Counted from the first letter of the stretch, positions 22,956 to 33,005 are shown. The stretch is DNA of 64,000 nucleotides from Pseudoxanthomonas suwonensis (GCF_010093235.1 NZ_PDWP01000003.1:62001-126000), one strand, 5' to 3'. Notes: generated by a model not told the origin, from the sequence alone. Made by a program: numbers and translations.

Positions 22956-23345
22956 CGGCGGCGCGCGGGTCGGGGCCAATTCCGGCCCACTCCATATGTC
23001 TGGAACTCCCGGGCAATGCCGGCCACGGGCGCATGTTCCGGACCGGCGTCCCGTGGAGACGCGGGGTGTGATGGCTTGGGGCGGGCAGCAAGCCCGGCAG
23101 CCCGGCAGCCCGGCAGCCGGCATCGCGACGCGGCTGGCGGTCCGTCGACCGGATTCCACCCTCACCCCGATCCCTTTCCCGGTCGGAGTGGGCGCGCGCG
23201 GCCGAGAGGCTCACTGCAGCCGCATGGCGTAAAGCCGGCTGCAGTCCAATGGGTTGCCGAGGAGGACCGACGGGCGGTTGGGCGATGGTTCGTGGCCGCC
23301 GTGGCGGCCTCGGGCCCGGGCGCGCCGGTCGCGCGTACCTGGGGA
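22956..23345. other. Intergenic region between the iron locus and suf operon
   Basis: About 390 bp with no convincing gene on either strand; possible frames are Arg/Pro-rich and have no family character. It holds a short tandem repeat at 23093-23116. I see no clear promoter for a plus-strand transcript, and it is the 3' flank of the Rieske gene. Confidence 0.6.
23093..23116. repeat. Three tandem copies of CCCGGCAG
   Basis: Three exact copies of the 8-mer CCCGGCAG in a row, followed by a partial fourth (CCGG). It lies in a non-coding stretch. Such short GC-rich repeats can vary in copy number by slippage. Confidence 0.8.
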
Positions 23346-23678
23346 TCAGCCGCGGTCGTCGCGGGTCCAGACGCCGGTGGCGTCGACCTTCACCGGGAAC
23401 TTGGGCACCGGGGTATAGGCCGGGGCGCATAGGGCGCGGCCGTCGCGCAGGTCGAAGCGGGCGCCGTGCAGCACGCATTCGATGCTGCCTTCGGCCGGGT
23501 CGATGCTGCCGGACGAAAGCTCGTAGTCCTCATGGCTGCAGCGGTCTTCCAGCGCGTACAGCTGGCCGTCGAGGTTGACCACCAGGATCGGCGTATCGGT
23601 CACCTCGTCGAACACGGTTCGCATCTCGCCGGGCAGCAGCTCCGACGGGGCGCAGACGAAGGTCCAGGTCGCGCTCAT
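23346..23678 (-). CDS. Rieske-type [2Fe-2S] ferredoxin
   Basis: A 110-residue soluble Rieske protein. The cluster ligands are RCSHEDY (Cys-x-His) and ECVLHGARFDL (Cys-x-x-His), spaced as in non-haem oxygenase ferredoxins. The rest follows the fold (ALEDRCSHEDYELSSG, FPVKVDATGVWT). It ends the suf transcription unit and its start overlaps the GNAT stop (ATGA). It could be an electron donor for Fe-S assembly or a client of the system; its partner is unknown. Confidence 0.93.
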   Translation of the reverse strand: MSATWTFVCAPSELLPGEMRTVFDEVTDTPILVVNLDGQLYALEDRCSHEDYELSSGSIDPAEGSIECVLHGARFDLRDGRALCAPAYTPVPKFPVKVDATGVWTRDDRG

Positions 23679-24217
23679 GCCGCCACCCCGGCGCGCAGCG
23701 GCTTCTCCAGCACCTCGAAGCGCAGGTCGTCGCGCAGCGGGATGCCGAAGCGCTCGTCGCCGTAGGGGAAGGGCTTGTGGATGCCGGTGCGGCGGTAGCC
23801 ACGGCGCCCGTAGTAGGCGATCAGGCTCTCGCGCACGTCGATCACGGTCATGCGCATCGTCGGCAGCTCCCAGTCATCGCGGGCGATGCGCTCGGCCTCG
23901 GCCAGCACCGCCTTGCCGAGGCCGCCGGCCTGCAGGTCGGGACGCACCGCGAACATGCCGAAGTAGCCGGCGCCGTCCTCCTCGGCCACGTGCGCGCAGG
24001 CCAGCAGGGTGCCGGCGCGTTCGGCCAGCAGCACGATGCTGCGCGGGCGGTCGATATCGGCGGCAAGCACGCCGGGATCGATGCGCGGGCCGTCCAGCAG
24101 GTCGGCCTCGGTGGTCCAGCCCTTGCGGCTGCTCTCGCCGCGGTAGGCGGCGGTGACCAGTTCGACGATGGCGGGGATGTCGGCGTGGATGGCGTGGCGG
24201 AAGGTCGGCATGTCCAT
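23675..24217 (-). CDS. GNAT family N-acetyltransferase
   Basis: A 180-residue acetyltransferase with the acetyl-CoA loop FGMFAVRPDLQAGGLGKAVL (Q/RxxGxG/A form QAGGLG), the strand MRMTVIDVRESLIAYYGRRGYRRTG at the C-terminal half and an N-terminal DIPAIVELVTAAY helix. The substrate is unknown. It sits between sufS and the Rieske gene in the suf cluster, 64 bp after sufS. An ATG at the third codon is an equal choice of start. Confidence 0.9.
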   Translation of the reverse strand: MDMPTFRHAIHADIPAIVELVTAAYRGESSRKGWTTEADLLDGPRIDPGVLAADIDRPRSIVLLAERAGTLLACAHVAEEDGAGYFGMFAVRPDLQAGGLGKAVLAEAERIARDDWELPTMRMTVIDVRESLIAYYGRRGYRRTGIHKPFPYGDERFGIPLRDDLRFEVLEKPLRAGVAA

Positions 24218-24281
24218 CCGCGCATTCTAGGCCGGGGCAACGCCGCCGGCAGCCCGGCGGCGGCGTGCGGCCCGCCGCGGC

Positions 24282-25550
24282 TCAGGCGAGCAGGCGGCGG
24301 GTCTTTTCCAGCGCGGCGACGAAGCGGTCGATTTCCTCGTGCGTGTTGTAGAACGCCAGGGAGGCGCGCAGGGTCGCGGCCACGCCGTAGTACTGCAGCA
24401 GCGGATGGGCGCAATGCTGGCCCGAGCGCACGGCCACGCCTTCCAGGTCCAGCAGGGTGGCCAGGTCGTGGGCGTGCGCGCCCTCCACGAGGAACGAGAT
24501 CACCGCGGCCTTGCCCGGCGCGGTGCCGAAGATGCGCAGGCCCGGGATGGCCTGCAGCGCCTCGGTGGCGTGCGCCAGCAGGTCGGCCTCGCGCGCGGCG
24601 ATCGCCTCCATGCCGATGGCGTCGAGGTAGTCGATGGCCACGCCCAGGCCGACGAAGCCTGCGATGTTGGGCGTGCCGGCCTCGAACTTGTGCGGCGGGT
24701 CGTTGAACACCGTGCCGTCGAAGCTGACTTCCCTGATCATCTCGCCGCCGCCGATGAACGGCGGCATCGCCTCCAGGTGCTCGCGGCGCGCCCACAGCGC
24801 GCCGGTGCCGGTCGGGCCGCACATCTTGTGGCCGGTGACGGCGTAGAAGTCGCAGCCGATGCCGGCCACGTCGAGCCTGAGGTGCGGCGCGGCCTGGGAG
24901 CCGTCGACCACGGTGACGATGCCGCGGCGGCGCGCCTCGCGGCAGATCTCGCGCACCGGGTTGACCGTGCCCAGCACGTTGGACACGTGGGCCACGGCCA
25001 GCAGCTTCACGTCCGGGGTCATCGCGCGGTAAAGCGCGTCCAGGTCCAGCCTGCCGTCGGGCAGGATCTCGGCGACCCTGATCTTCGCGCCGGTGCGCTG
25101 GGCCACCAGCTGCCATGGCACGATGTTGGCGTGGTGCTCCATGCGCGACACCAGGATGGTGTCGCCTTCCCTCAGCCGCGGCAGTGCCCACGAGTACGCC
25201 ACCAGGTTGATGGCGAAGGTGGTGCCGCTGCAAAGCACGACTTCGTCGGCGCGCACGTTGAGGAAGCGCGCAAGGCGGCTGCGCGCGGCCTCGTAGGCCT
25301 CGGTGGCCTCGGTGCCCAGGGCGTGCACGGCGCGGCTGACGTTGGCGTTGTGGCGGCGGTAGAACTCGTCCTGCGAGGCCACCACCGACAGCGGCTTCTG
25401 CGAGGTGTTGGCGTTGTCCAGGTACACCAGCGGGTGGCCGTGGACCTCGCGCATCAGCAGCGGGAAGTCGGCGCGGACCCGGGCCCAGTCTACTGCGGCG
25501 CCGGGATGGCCGGGCAGGGCGGCGTCATGCACCGCGGGCAGGCCGTTCAT
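24282..25550 (-). CDS. sufS: Cysteine desulfurase SufS
   Basis: PLP-dependent release of sulfur from cysteine for SUF cluster assembly. The 422-residue class II desulfurase has YLDNANTSQKP near the N-terminus, VDGSQAAPHLRLDV, the PLP lysine in AVTGHKMCGPTG (K242) and the persulfide Cys in RSGQHCAHPLL (C380). The short R-SGQHC-AHP loop marks the SufS rather than the IscS/NifS type. Start overlaps the sufD stop by 4 bp. No SufE or SufU partner is encoded in this window. Confidence 0.97.
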   Translation of the reverse strand: MNGLPAVHDAALPGHPGAAVDWARVRADFPLLMREVHGHPLVYLDNANTSQKPLSVVASQDEFYRRHNANVSRAVHALGTEATEAYEAARSRLARFLNVRADEVVLCSGTTFAINLVAYSWALPRLREGDTILVSRMEHHANIVPWQLVAQRTGAKIRVAEILPDGRLDLDALYRAMTPDVKLLAVAHVSNVLGTVNPVREICREARRRGIVTVVDGSQAAPHLRLDVAGIGCDFYAVTGHKMCGPTGTGALWARREHLEAMPPFIGGGEMIREVSFDGTVFNDPPHKFEAGTPNIAGFVGLGVAIDYLDAIGMEAIAAREADLLAHATEALQAIPGLRIFGTAPGKAAVISFLVEGAHAHDLATLLDLEGVAVRSGQHCAHPLLQYYGVAATLRASLAFYNTHEEIDRFVAALEKTRRLLA

Positions 25551-26854
25551 GCCGCCGCCCCGCCGTCGAGCGCCGCGGCCAGGGCCGCGTCCAGGCGCGC
25601 CAGCAGCAGCTGGCGCAGGCCGTCGTCCTGCAGTGCCAGCAGCGGCTCGCGGCAGAAGGCCACGGTCAGCAGGCGCTGCGCATCGGCCAGCGGCACGCCG
25701 CGCGAGCGCAGGTAGAACACCGCGTTGGCGTCGAGCTGGCCGACGGTGGCGCCGTGCGCGGCCTTGACCTCGTCGGCGTCGATCACCAGCACCGGCTGGG
25801 GGTCGATCTCGGCGTCGGCCGACAGCAGCAGGTTCTTGTTGGACAGGTTGGCGTCGGTGCCGTCGGCGCCCGGGCGGATGTTGATGCCGCCATGGAACAC
25901 GACCCGGCTGCGGCCGTCGGCGATGCCGCGCCAGAGCAGGTCGCAGGCGGTATCGCGGGCGATGTGCTCGATGCCCAGGCGGGTGTCGACGTGGCGGCGG
26001 CCGCTGCCCAGCAGCACGCCGTTGGCGGTCAGCCGCGCGCCGTCGCCCTCCAGGCGCACGTTGAGCTCGTGGCGGCTGAGGGCAGCGCCCAGCTCCAGGT
26101 CGAAGCGGCGGTACTGCGCCTCGCGCGCCAGCACCGCGTCGGTACGGGCGAAGCGGCTGGCGCGTGCCGGATCGGCCTGCACGCGGGCGTGCCGGACCAC
26201 GGTGCGCTTGCCGGCGTGCAGGTGCAGCACGTCGTTGGCCAGGTGCGCGTGGTCGCCGGCGCCGAGCTGGTGCTCGACGATGTCCAGCGCCGCGTCCTCG
26301 CGCAGGTCGATGAAGTGGCGCAGGTGCCAGGCGCGGTCGCCGTCCTGCGGCACGCCCACGAACACCAGGTGCAGCGGAGCGGGCAGCCGCACGCCGGCAT
26401 CCAGCCGCACCACGGCACCGTCCTCGGCGAGGGCGGCATTGGCGCGGGCGAAGACCTCGTCGCGGCGCTCGTAGCGGCGCAGCAGGAAGTTGGCGTCGCG
26501 TGGCTCGCCGCGCTCCAGTACCTGCGACAGCGCTTCGACGCTGGCGCCGGCCGGCAGGCCGGACAGGTCGCTGCGGGCGGCATCGAAGCGGCCGTTGGCG
26601 AATACCAGGCGCGGGGCGGGGATGCCCGCGATCACGGCCGGGTCGAACGCCGGCGGCGTGGTGTCGGCGGGCGCAAAGCTGCGGCGCTCGAGCGCGCGCA
26701 GCGGGGTGTACTTCCAGGCCTCCTCGCGCGGGCCCGGCAGGCCGTCGGCCAGCAGCGCCTCCAGCGCGGCGCGGCGGCCGGGGCCCAGTTCCTGCGCCTC
26801 CGGCGCGCGCAGGGCATCGAAGCCCTGGCGGAACGATTCCAGCAGCGCGGCCAT
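25547..26854 (-). CDS. sufD: Fe-S cluster assembly protein SufD
   Basis: A 435-residue scaffold subunit of the SufBC2D complex. N-terminal EEAWKYTPLRAL (WKYT motif) and the C-terminal beta-helix with NLLLSADAEIDPQPVLVIDADEVKAAHGAT are diagnostic; the ADEVKAxHG motif holds the conserved His. YLRSRGVPLADAQRLL is the C-terminal helical end. Start ATG overlaps the sufC stop (TAATG). The order here is sufB-lprI-like-sufC-sufD-sufS. Confidence 0.97.
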   Translation of the reverse strand: MAALLESFRQGFDALRAPEAQELGPGRRAALEALLADGLPGPREEAWKYTPLRALERRSFAPADTTPPAFDPAVIAGIPAPRLVFANGRFDAARSDLSGLPAGASVEALSQVLERGEPRDANFLLRRYERRDEVFARANAALAEDGAVVRLDAGVRLPAPLHLVFVGVPQDGDRAWHLRHFIDLREDAALDIVEHQLGAGDHAHLANDVLHLHAGKRTVVRHARVQADPARASRFARTDAVLAREAQYRRFDLELGAALSRHELNVRLEGDGARLTANGVLLGSGRRHVDTRLGIEHIARDTACDLLWRGIADGRSRVVFHGGINIRPGADGTDANLSNKNLLLSADAEIDPQPVLVIDADEVKAAHGATVGQLDANAVFYLRSRGVPLADAQRLLTVAFCREPLLALQDDGLRQLLLARLDAALAAALDGGAAA

Positions 26855-27618
26855 TACGCCACCTGTTCCGGAGCGATCCGGTCCTTGAGCCACGCGTAGC
26901 CGTGCTTCTCCAGTTCCAGCGCCAGCTCGGGGCCGCCGGTCTGGACGATACGCCCGTCGGCCAGCACGTGAACCACGTCCGGCTTGATGTAGTCCAGCAG
27001 GCGCTGGTAGTGGGTGATCACCAGGAACGAGCGCTCGGCGGTGCGCAGCGCGTTGACGCCGTCGGCCACGGTCTTGAGCGCGTCGATGTCCAGGCCCGAG
27101 TCGGTCTCGTCCAGGATCGCCAGCTTCGGCTCGAGCACGGCCAGCTGGAAGATCTCGTTGCGCTTCTTCTCGCCCCCGGAGAAGCCTTCGTTGACGCCGC
27201 GGTGCAGCAGCTCGTCCTTCAGGTGCAGGACGGCGAGCTTCTCGCGCACCAGCTTGAGGAACTGCATCGAGTCCAGCTCCTCCTGGCCGCGCACCTTGCG
27301 CTGGGCGTTGAGCGCGCTGCGCAGGAAGTAGGTGTTGTTCACGCCCGGGATCTCGACCGGATACTGGAACGCCAGGAACAGGCCGGCGGCGGCGCGCTCC
27401 TCCGGCTCCAGCTCCAGCAGGGCCTGGCCATCGAACTCCACCGAGCCTTCGGTGACCTCGTAGCCGTCGCGGCCGGCGAGGATGTTGCCCAGGGTCGACT
27501 TGCCGGCGCCGTTGGGGCCCATGATGGCGTGCACCTGGCCCGGCTTCACTTCCAGCGAGAGGCCCTTGAGGATTTCCTTGCCGGCGACGCTGGCGTGGAG
27601 GTTTTCGATCTTCAGCAT
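26854..27618 (-). CDS. sufC: SUF ATPase SufC
   Basis: ABC-type ATPase that drives the SufBCD scaffold. The 254 residues contain Walker A (GPNGAGKSTL), Q-loop (FLAFQYPVEIPG), the signature FSGGEKKRNEI and Walker B (LAILDETDSGLDID), with the downstream THYQRLLDYI His switch. FSGGEKKRNE and ETDSGLDID are SufC-specific. It lies 40 bp after the LprI-like gene and is coupled to sufD. Confidence 0.98.
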   Translation of the reverse strand: MLKIENLHASVAGKEILKGLSLEVKPGQVHAIMGPNGAGKSTLGNILAGRDGYEVTEGSVEFDGQALLELEPEERAAAGLFLAFQYPVEIPGVNNTYFLRSALNAQRKVRGQEELDSMQFLKLVREKLAVLHLKDELLHRGVNEGFSGGEKKRNEIFQLAVLEPKLAILDETDSGLDIDALKTVADGVNALRTAERSFLVITHYQRLLDYIKPDVVHVLADGRIVQTGGPELALELEKHGYAWLKDRIAPEQVA

Positions 27619-27658
27619 GGCGTGTTCGTCTTGTGCGTAAGGGGGAGGGCGCGCGCCG

Positions 27659-28059
27659 TCAGGGGCTTTCGGCCTCGAGGAAGGTGGCGCGCAGCCATTC
27701 GTTGCGTTGCCGGGTGAGCGCGGCCCTGGCGGAGGCCCGCTCCATCGGGTACATCGAGCCGTACATGACCCGGGGATCCTGGCCTTCGGCCAGCGGGAAC
27801 CGGGCCTCCAGGTCGGCATCGCGCAGCTGGATCCACAGCCGCTGCGCGGCCTCCAGGCGGTCGCGGGCCACGCCCTCGCCCGCCCGGGCCAGGACCTGGC
27901 GCCAGGTCTCGTTGAGCTCGGCGTCGGCGGCGGCCAGCTCGTCGGCCGCGCACTGGTCGAGCTCCCGCTGGTTGCCGTCCGGGTTGCAGCGGATCACGTC
28001 GTCCCCGCCCGCCAGGGCCGGGCCGCTGGCCAGCAGGGCCAGGACCAGCAGCAGGATCC

Positions 28060-28063
<4 letters not shown>
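27659..28063 (-). CDS. LprI/DUF1311 family exported protein inside the suf operon
   Basis: A 134-residue protein with signal peptide [18 protein letters not shown] and a single LprI/DUF1311 domain: [35 protein letters not shown] has the two Cys and the helical repeats of the family. LprI-type proteins are known as lysozyme inhibitors in some bacteria; many are uncharacterised. Its ATG overlaps the sufB stop and it precedes sufC, so it is co-transcribed with suf genes, an odd place for a periplasmic protein. Confidence 0.88.
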
Positions 28064-29535
<1,472 letters not shown>

Positions 29536-29552
29536 CGGGCTGCCTGCGGGAT

Positions 29553-30017
29553 TCAACTGGCCACCTGCACGGCGATCTCGCGCCGGCGGGTGGCGGTGGG
29601 AACGGAGGGGGAGAGCGGATGCAGCATCTGCGCCAGGGTCACGCCGCGCAGGGCGTCGGCGACCACGTCGTTGATCAGCCGCCAGTTGGTGCGCACGCCG
29701 CACTGGTGGGCGATGCCGCACTGGTTGCTGCCGGCCTGGCTGCACTCGGTCATCGCCAGCGGGCCTTCCATCGCCTCGACGATCTCGATCAGGGTGATGC
29801 GGTCGGCGTCGCGGCTCAGGCGGTAGCCGCCGCGCACGCCACGCAGGCCTTCGACCAGGCCGGCCTGGGCCAGCGGCTTGAGCAGCTTGCTCACGGTGGG
29901 CTGTTCCAGGCCCGAGTGCTCGGCCAGTTCGGCCGCGCTCAGCACCTGGCCCGGACGCGCCGCGAGGACGGTCAGGACGACGGTGGCGTAGTCGGTCAGC
30001 TTCGTGACGCGCAGCAT
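29553..30017 (-). CDS. sufR: SUF system Rrf2-family regulator SufR
   Basis: A 154-residue Rrf2 protein that likely represses or activates the suf operon in response to cluster status. Winged-helix DNA-binding part [21 protein letters not shown] and [19 protein letters not shown]; the cluster region holds [16 protein letters not shown] with three Cys, like IscR. It is the SUF-type IscR relative found in Xanthomonadaceae, placed directly before sufB. No IscR/ISC genes are in this window. Confidence 0.94.
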   Translation of the reverse strand: MLRVTKLTDYATVVLTVLAARPGQVLSAAELAEHSGLEQPTVSKLLKPLAQAGLVEGLRGVRGGYRLSRDADRITLIEIVEAMEGPLAMTECSQAGSNQCGIAHQCGVRTNWRLINDVVADALRGVTLAQMLHPLSPSVPTATRRREIAVQVAS

Positions 30018-30047
30018 GGGAAGGCGGGACCTCTAAAACGGACCGAA

Positions 30048-30076
30048 ATTGTACGCTTTCGGGGCGGCCCGTCCAA
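30048..30076 (-). promoter_or_regulatory. Predicted suf operon promoter
   Basis: On the minus strand, TTGGAC (30071-30076) and TACAAT (30048-30053) are spaced 17 bp, about 30 bp before the sufR ATG. The -10 is a good match. It lies over the start region expected for autoregulation by SufR, but I cannot assign a specific operator. Confidence 0.6.
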
Positions 30077-30224
30077 GTACGTATTCATGCGTGGCTTCAG
30101 GTCCGGTTTGCGGACGCGCGGCGGCATGCCTCCTGGCGGCTGCCGCCGTGGAGGATCACGCCGGGCTTGGGCAGGATGGCCGCATCGGCGAGAATCGCCG
30201 ACCCGCCTCCGCCACGGAACGCCC

Positions 30225-30692
30225 ATGCCCCGCAAGATCGTCGCCCGCAAATCCCCCATCCATGGCAATGGCGTGTTCGCCGTGGAGCCCATCCGCAAGG
30301 GCGAGCGCGTCATCGAGTACAAGGGCCTGCGCCGCACCCACGACGAGGTCGACGCCGATTCCAGCGGCGACGTCGAGAGCGGGCACACCTTCCTGTTCAC
30401 GCTCAACGACGAGTACGTGGTCGACGCCAACTACAAGGGCAACGACGCACGCTGGATCAACCACAGCTGCGACCCGAACTGCGAGGCGGTGGTGGTGGAG
30501 CACGACGGCGACGACCGCAGCAAGGACCGCATCTTCATCGAGGCGATCCGCAACATCCGCCCCGGCGAGGAGCTGACCTACAACTACGGCATCACCCTGG
30601 CCGAGCGGCACACGGCGCGGCTGAAGAAGATCTGGGCCTGCCGCTGCGGATCGCCCAGGTGCACCGGGACCATGCTCCAGCCCAAGCGCTGA
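30225..30692 (+). CDS. SET-domain protein lysine methyltransferase
   Basis: A 155-residue stand-alone SET protein. KSPIHGNGVFAVEPIRKGERVIEY is the SET-N motif, NHSCDPNC the S-adenosylmethionine/pseudoknot motif and GEELTYNYG the catalytic-tyrosine region; CRCGSPRCTG at the end forms a post-SET zinc-type Cys cluster. The fold is eukaryotic-like but is found in xanthomonads and other bacteria; the target is unknown. HU, with a Lys-rich H1-like tail, is encoded about 2 kb away and is one possible substrate, which is inference only. Confidence 0.9.
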   Translation: MPRKIVARKSPIHGNGVFAVEPIRKGERVIEYKGLRRTHDEVDADSSGDVESGHTFLFTLNDEYVVDANYKGNDARWINHSCDPNCEAVVVEHDGDDRSKDRIFIEAIRNIRPGEELTYNYGITLAERHTARLKKIWACRCGSPRCTGTMLQPKR

Positions 30693-30698
30693 GCGCGT

Positions 30699-31271
30699 TC
30701 ACTCGCTGGCCGGGAGCACCGGGTCGCGGTCCAGCAGCACGTACAGCCGGCCATCCTGCACCCCGGCCGATTCAACCTGGATGCCGCCCAGCAGGGCGGC
30801 CAGCGGTGGCTCGATCCGGTACACCGGCTCGCTGCGCGCGTAGTCGGCCAGCCAGGCGTTGAGCAGTCCGCGGGTGCTGGCGTCCAGTTCCAGCCCGGCG
30901 CGGGCAGGGCGGAAATCCTCGATTGCCGGCTGCTCCAGGAAGAAGGCCTTCGCCGCCGCGTCGTAGCGCAGCGCGCTGCTGAGCAGCACCCGGCCCACCG
31001 GGGTGGAGGCGCCGCCGGCGGTCGCCGCGGCCAGGTCCAGGCCAAGATGCATGCGCGCGCCCGGGGGCAGCTCCAGCCCGGGATTGGAAACGGTCAGCTG
31101 CAGCAGCCCGCCCAGCGTGCTGTGCCGTTGCGGGAAGCGTTCCTGGATAAAGGCGCGGGCGTCGGCGCTGTCCACGCTTATCCGCCGGCCTTCCACCCGC
31201 GGTTCGGCCTGGACGGACGGCGTGGCGAGCAGCAGGCCCAGCAGGGCGGGAAGGATCCGGTGCAGGCGCAT
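30699..31271 (-). CDS. DUF1439 domain-containing exported protein
   Basis: A 190-residue protein with a signal peptide (MRLHRILPALLGLLLATPSVQA) and a DUF1439 domain that begins EPRVEGRRISVDSADARAFIQ. The family includes the E. coli lipoprotein YceB, but no lipobox is present here. The structure of the family is a lipid-binding fold; function unknown. An upstream ATG at 31301 would give a poor signal peptide, so I chose 31271. It converges on the SET gene with a 6-bp gap. Confidence 0.78.
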   Translation of the reverse strand: MRLHRILPALLGLLLATPSVQAEPRVEGRRISVDSADARAFIQERFPQRHSTLGGLLQLTVSNPGLELPPGARMHLGLDLAAATAGGASTPVGRVLLSSALRYDAAAKAFFLEQPAIEDFRPARAGLELDASTRGLLNAWLADYARSEPVYRIEPPLAALLGGIQVESAGVQDGRLYVLLDRDPVLPASE

Positions 31272-31346
31272 CGATGGCTCCTCATTGCGGGGGAGGTCCA
31301 TCGTGGCGCAGGCCGGTGAACCGGCCGTTAGCGGGGCAGCGCGCGG

Positions 31347-31652
31347 TCAGCCGCCGTTGCGCGGGTCGAGGCGTTCCAGCAGGCGGGAGAGCGGATCGAG
31401 CATGCCGGCCAGCAGGTCCTCGGCCGCCTCCGGATGGCGGCGGGCGATGCCGTGCAGCAGGCGCGCGCCGATCACAAGGGCGGTCCGCTCGTCGGCGTTG
31501 AGGCCGGGAAGGCGCTGGTTGGATTCGACCACGCGCATCCAGTCATCGCCGCAGGGTTGCTCGAACTCGATGGAGCAGCGTCCCTGGCATGGCAACCCGC
31601 CGTTCTCCACCGGGGTGACTGTGATGCGGTAGCGCTGGGGAGATGAAGCCAT
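31347..31652 (-). CDS. DUF3861 domain-containing protein
   Basis: A 101-residue protein opening QRYRITVTPVENGGLPCQGRC, the usual start of DUF3861, followed by a helical C-terminal half (ERTALVIGARLLHGIARRHPE). Probably cytoplasmic, function unknown. I chose the ATG at 31652; an in-frame ATG at 31682 precedes a less typical segment. Family assignment is from sequence pattern only. Confidence 0.7.
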   Translation of the reverse strand: MASSPQRYRITVTPVENGGLPCQGRCSIEFEQPCGDDWMRVVESNQRLPGLNADERTALVIGARLLHGIARRHPEAAEDLLAGMLDPLSRLLERLDPRNGG

Positions 31653-31741
31653 GGTGCCGGTCCTGTGGAAGCGTGCGACCAAGATAGGCCGCGCCCGGAC
31701 CGGGGACGAGGGGCGTGGCCACGATGGACCGTTCCATCGCG

Positions 31742-32320
31742 TCAGGGCGAACGGCCCTGCGCTCCCTGCAGTCGCGGAAACGGGTTCGTGGCGCCGGAGC
31801 CGGAGTAGATGCCGTAGTGGAGGTGCGGCGGGGTCCCACGGGCGTTACCGGTATCGCCTACCGTGCCGAGCAGGGTTCCGGCCTCGACCATGTCGCCAAC
31901 CGCAAGGCCCGGGGCCCAGTCGTCGAGGTGGGCGTAGTAGTGCCACTCGTTGCCCGGGCCGCGCACCCACACCTGGCGCCCGCCCAGGCCGCGTTCGCGG
32001 ACCGCGGTGACGATGCCGCGGGTCGTGCTGGCGACCGGCGTGCCGCGCGGGGCGAAGATGTCCACGCCCTCGTGCCCGCGTCCATTCCCGCGGGCGCTGC
32101 CCCAGGTATCGGCGATCCGCTGCGCGGCCACGCCCTGCACCGGGACCGGCAGCGCATCCGGCGCCGGGCTGCGGGACAGTTCCCAGAGCAGGCGCGTGCG
32201 CTGGGCCGCCGGATGCTGCCAGGCCCACAGCAGGGCCAGGCCAGCCACGGCGAGCCACAGCAGGTTCCAGGCGATGCGTGCCACGCGCCGGGCGAGGGAC
32301 TTGGAACGGCGGGAGGACAT
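31742..32320 (-). CDS. M23 family membrane-anchored metallopeptidase
   Basis: A 192-residue protein with one N-terminal helix (about 18-33, NLLWLAVAGLALLWAW) and an M23/LytM domain. GHEGVDIFAPRGTPV has the zinc His and Asp, and TPPHLHYGIYSG the HxH zinc motif, so all ligands are present and it should be an active endopeptidase on peptidoglycan. Start at 32320 gives MSSRRSKSLARRV before the helix. It precedes HU in the same direction as the neighbours but has a terminator between. Confidence 0.92.
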   Translation of the reverse strand: MSSRRSKSLARRVARIAWNLLWLAVAGLALLWAWQHPAAQRTRLLWELSRSPAPDALPVPVQGVAAQRIADTWGSARGNGRGHEGVDIFAPRGTPVASTTRGIVTAVRERGLGGRQVWVRGPGNEWHYYAHLDDWAPGLAVGDMVEAGTLLGTVGDTGNARGTPPHLHYGIYSGSGATNPFPRLQGAQGRSP

Positions 32321-32367
32321 GGCCCGAGCATCGCGCGTCGCGCGTGCCGGCGGCGGCAAGGCCCGGA

Positions 32368-32397
32368 AGAAAAACGGGGCGACCTTGCGGCCGCCCC
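32368..32397 (-). terminator. Intrinsic terminator of the HU gene
   Basis: On the minus strand ACGGGGCG-(10 nt)-CGCCCCGT followed by five T. The stem has 8 perfect pairs. It lies 30 bp beyond the HU stop, a textbook rho-independent terminator. Confidence 0.9.
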
Positions 32398-32426
32398 GTC
32401 GGAAAAGCTTCAGCCAGTCGCGCCGA

Positions 32427-32858
32427 TCAGGCGGCAGCGTCCTTGAGCTTCTTCAGCGGACGCACCTTGACCTTGACCGAGGCCGGCTTGGCGGCGAACC
32501 ACTGCTCTTCCTTGGTGAACGGGTTGATGCCCTTGCGCTTCGGCTTGGCCGGGACCTTGACCGCGGTGACCTTGAACAGGCCCGGCAGGGTGAAGGTGCC
32601 AGCGCCCTTCTTGCTGATGGCGCCGGAGACCGCATCCTCGACGGCGGCCAGCACGGCCTTGACGTCCTTGGCGACGACGCCACTGGTTTCGGACAGGTGC
32701 TTGATCAGGGCGGACTTGCCCAGGACTTCCTTCAGCGGGGCGGCCTTCTTCGGAGCGGCGGCAGCCTTCTTCGGAGCAGCAGTCTTCTTCACTGCGGTCG
32801 TCTTCGCCGCTTTGGTCGCGGCCTTCTTGGCGGCCGGCTTCTTGGTGGTCTTCGCCAT
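32427..32858 (-). CDS. HU-family DNA-binding protein with histone H1-like tail
   Basis: A 143-residue nucleoid protein. Residues 1-42 are almost only Lys, Ala, Thr and Pro (AKKAATKAAKTTAVKKTAA and AAAAPKKAAP), resembling histone H1 tails. Residues 43-140 are a HU/IHF fold: KSALIKHLSETSGVVAKDVKAVL, TLPGLFKVTAVKVPAKPKRKGINPFTKEE and KPASVKVKVRPLKKLKDA. Standard HU is about 90 residues. Such tails in related bacteria are thought to compact or bridge DNA. Promoter and terminator show it is a single-gene unit. Confidence 0.95.
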   Translation of the reverse strand: MAKTTKKPAAKKAATKAAKTTAVKKTAAPKKAAAAPKKAAPLKEVLGKSALIKHLSETSGVVAKDVKAVLAAVEDAVSGAISKKGAGTFTLPGLFKVTAVKVPAKPKRKGINPFTKEEQWFAAKPASVKVKVRPLKKLKDAAA

Positions 32859-32910
32859 AAATTTCCTGTTCCGTTCGATTGGATGGTGGGCCGAGAGGAT
32901 CGGCACGGCG

Positions 32911-32939
32911 AATGTAGGCGATGCGCGGGTCGCCGCCAA
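32911..32939 (-). promoter_or_regulatory. Predicted HU promoter
   Basis: On the minus strand TTGGCG (32934-32939) and TACATT (32911-32916) with 17 bp spacing, about 53 bp before the HU ATG. An AGGAAAT ribosome site precedes the ATG. Confidence 0.6.
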
Positions 32940-33005
32940 GAGGAAAAACGCTGCAAAAGAGCAAAAAATGCCGACAAACGGCAATCGGGAGCCGTACCGG
33001 GGCGG

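Noticed and set aside
23093..23116. CRISPR-like repeats (CCCGGCAG)n
   Set aside because: Units are 8 bp and adjacent without spacers, so this is a simple tandem repeat.
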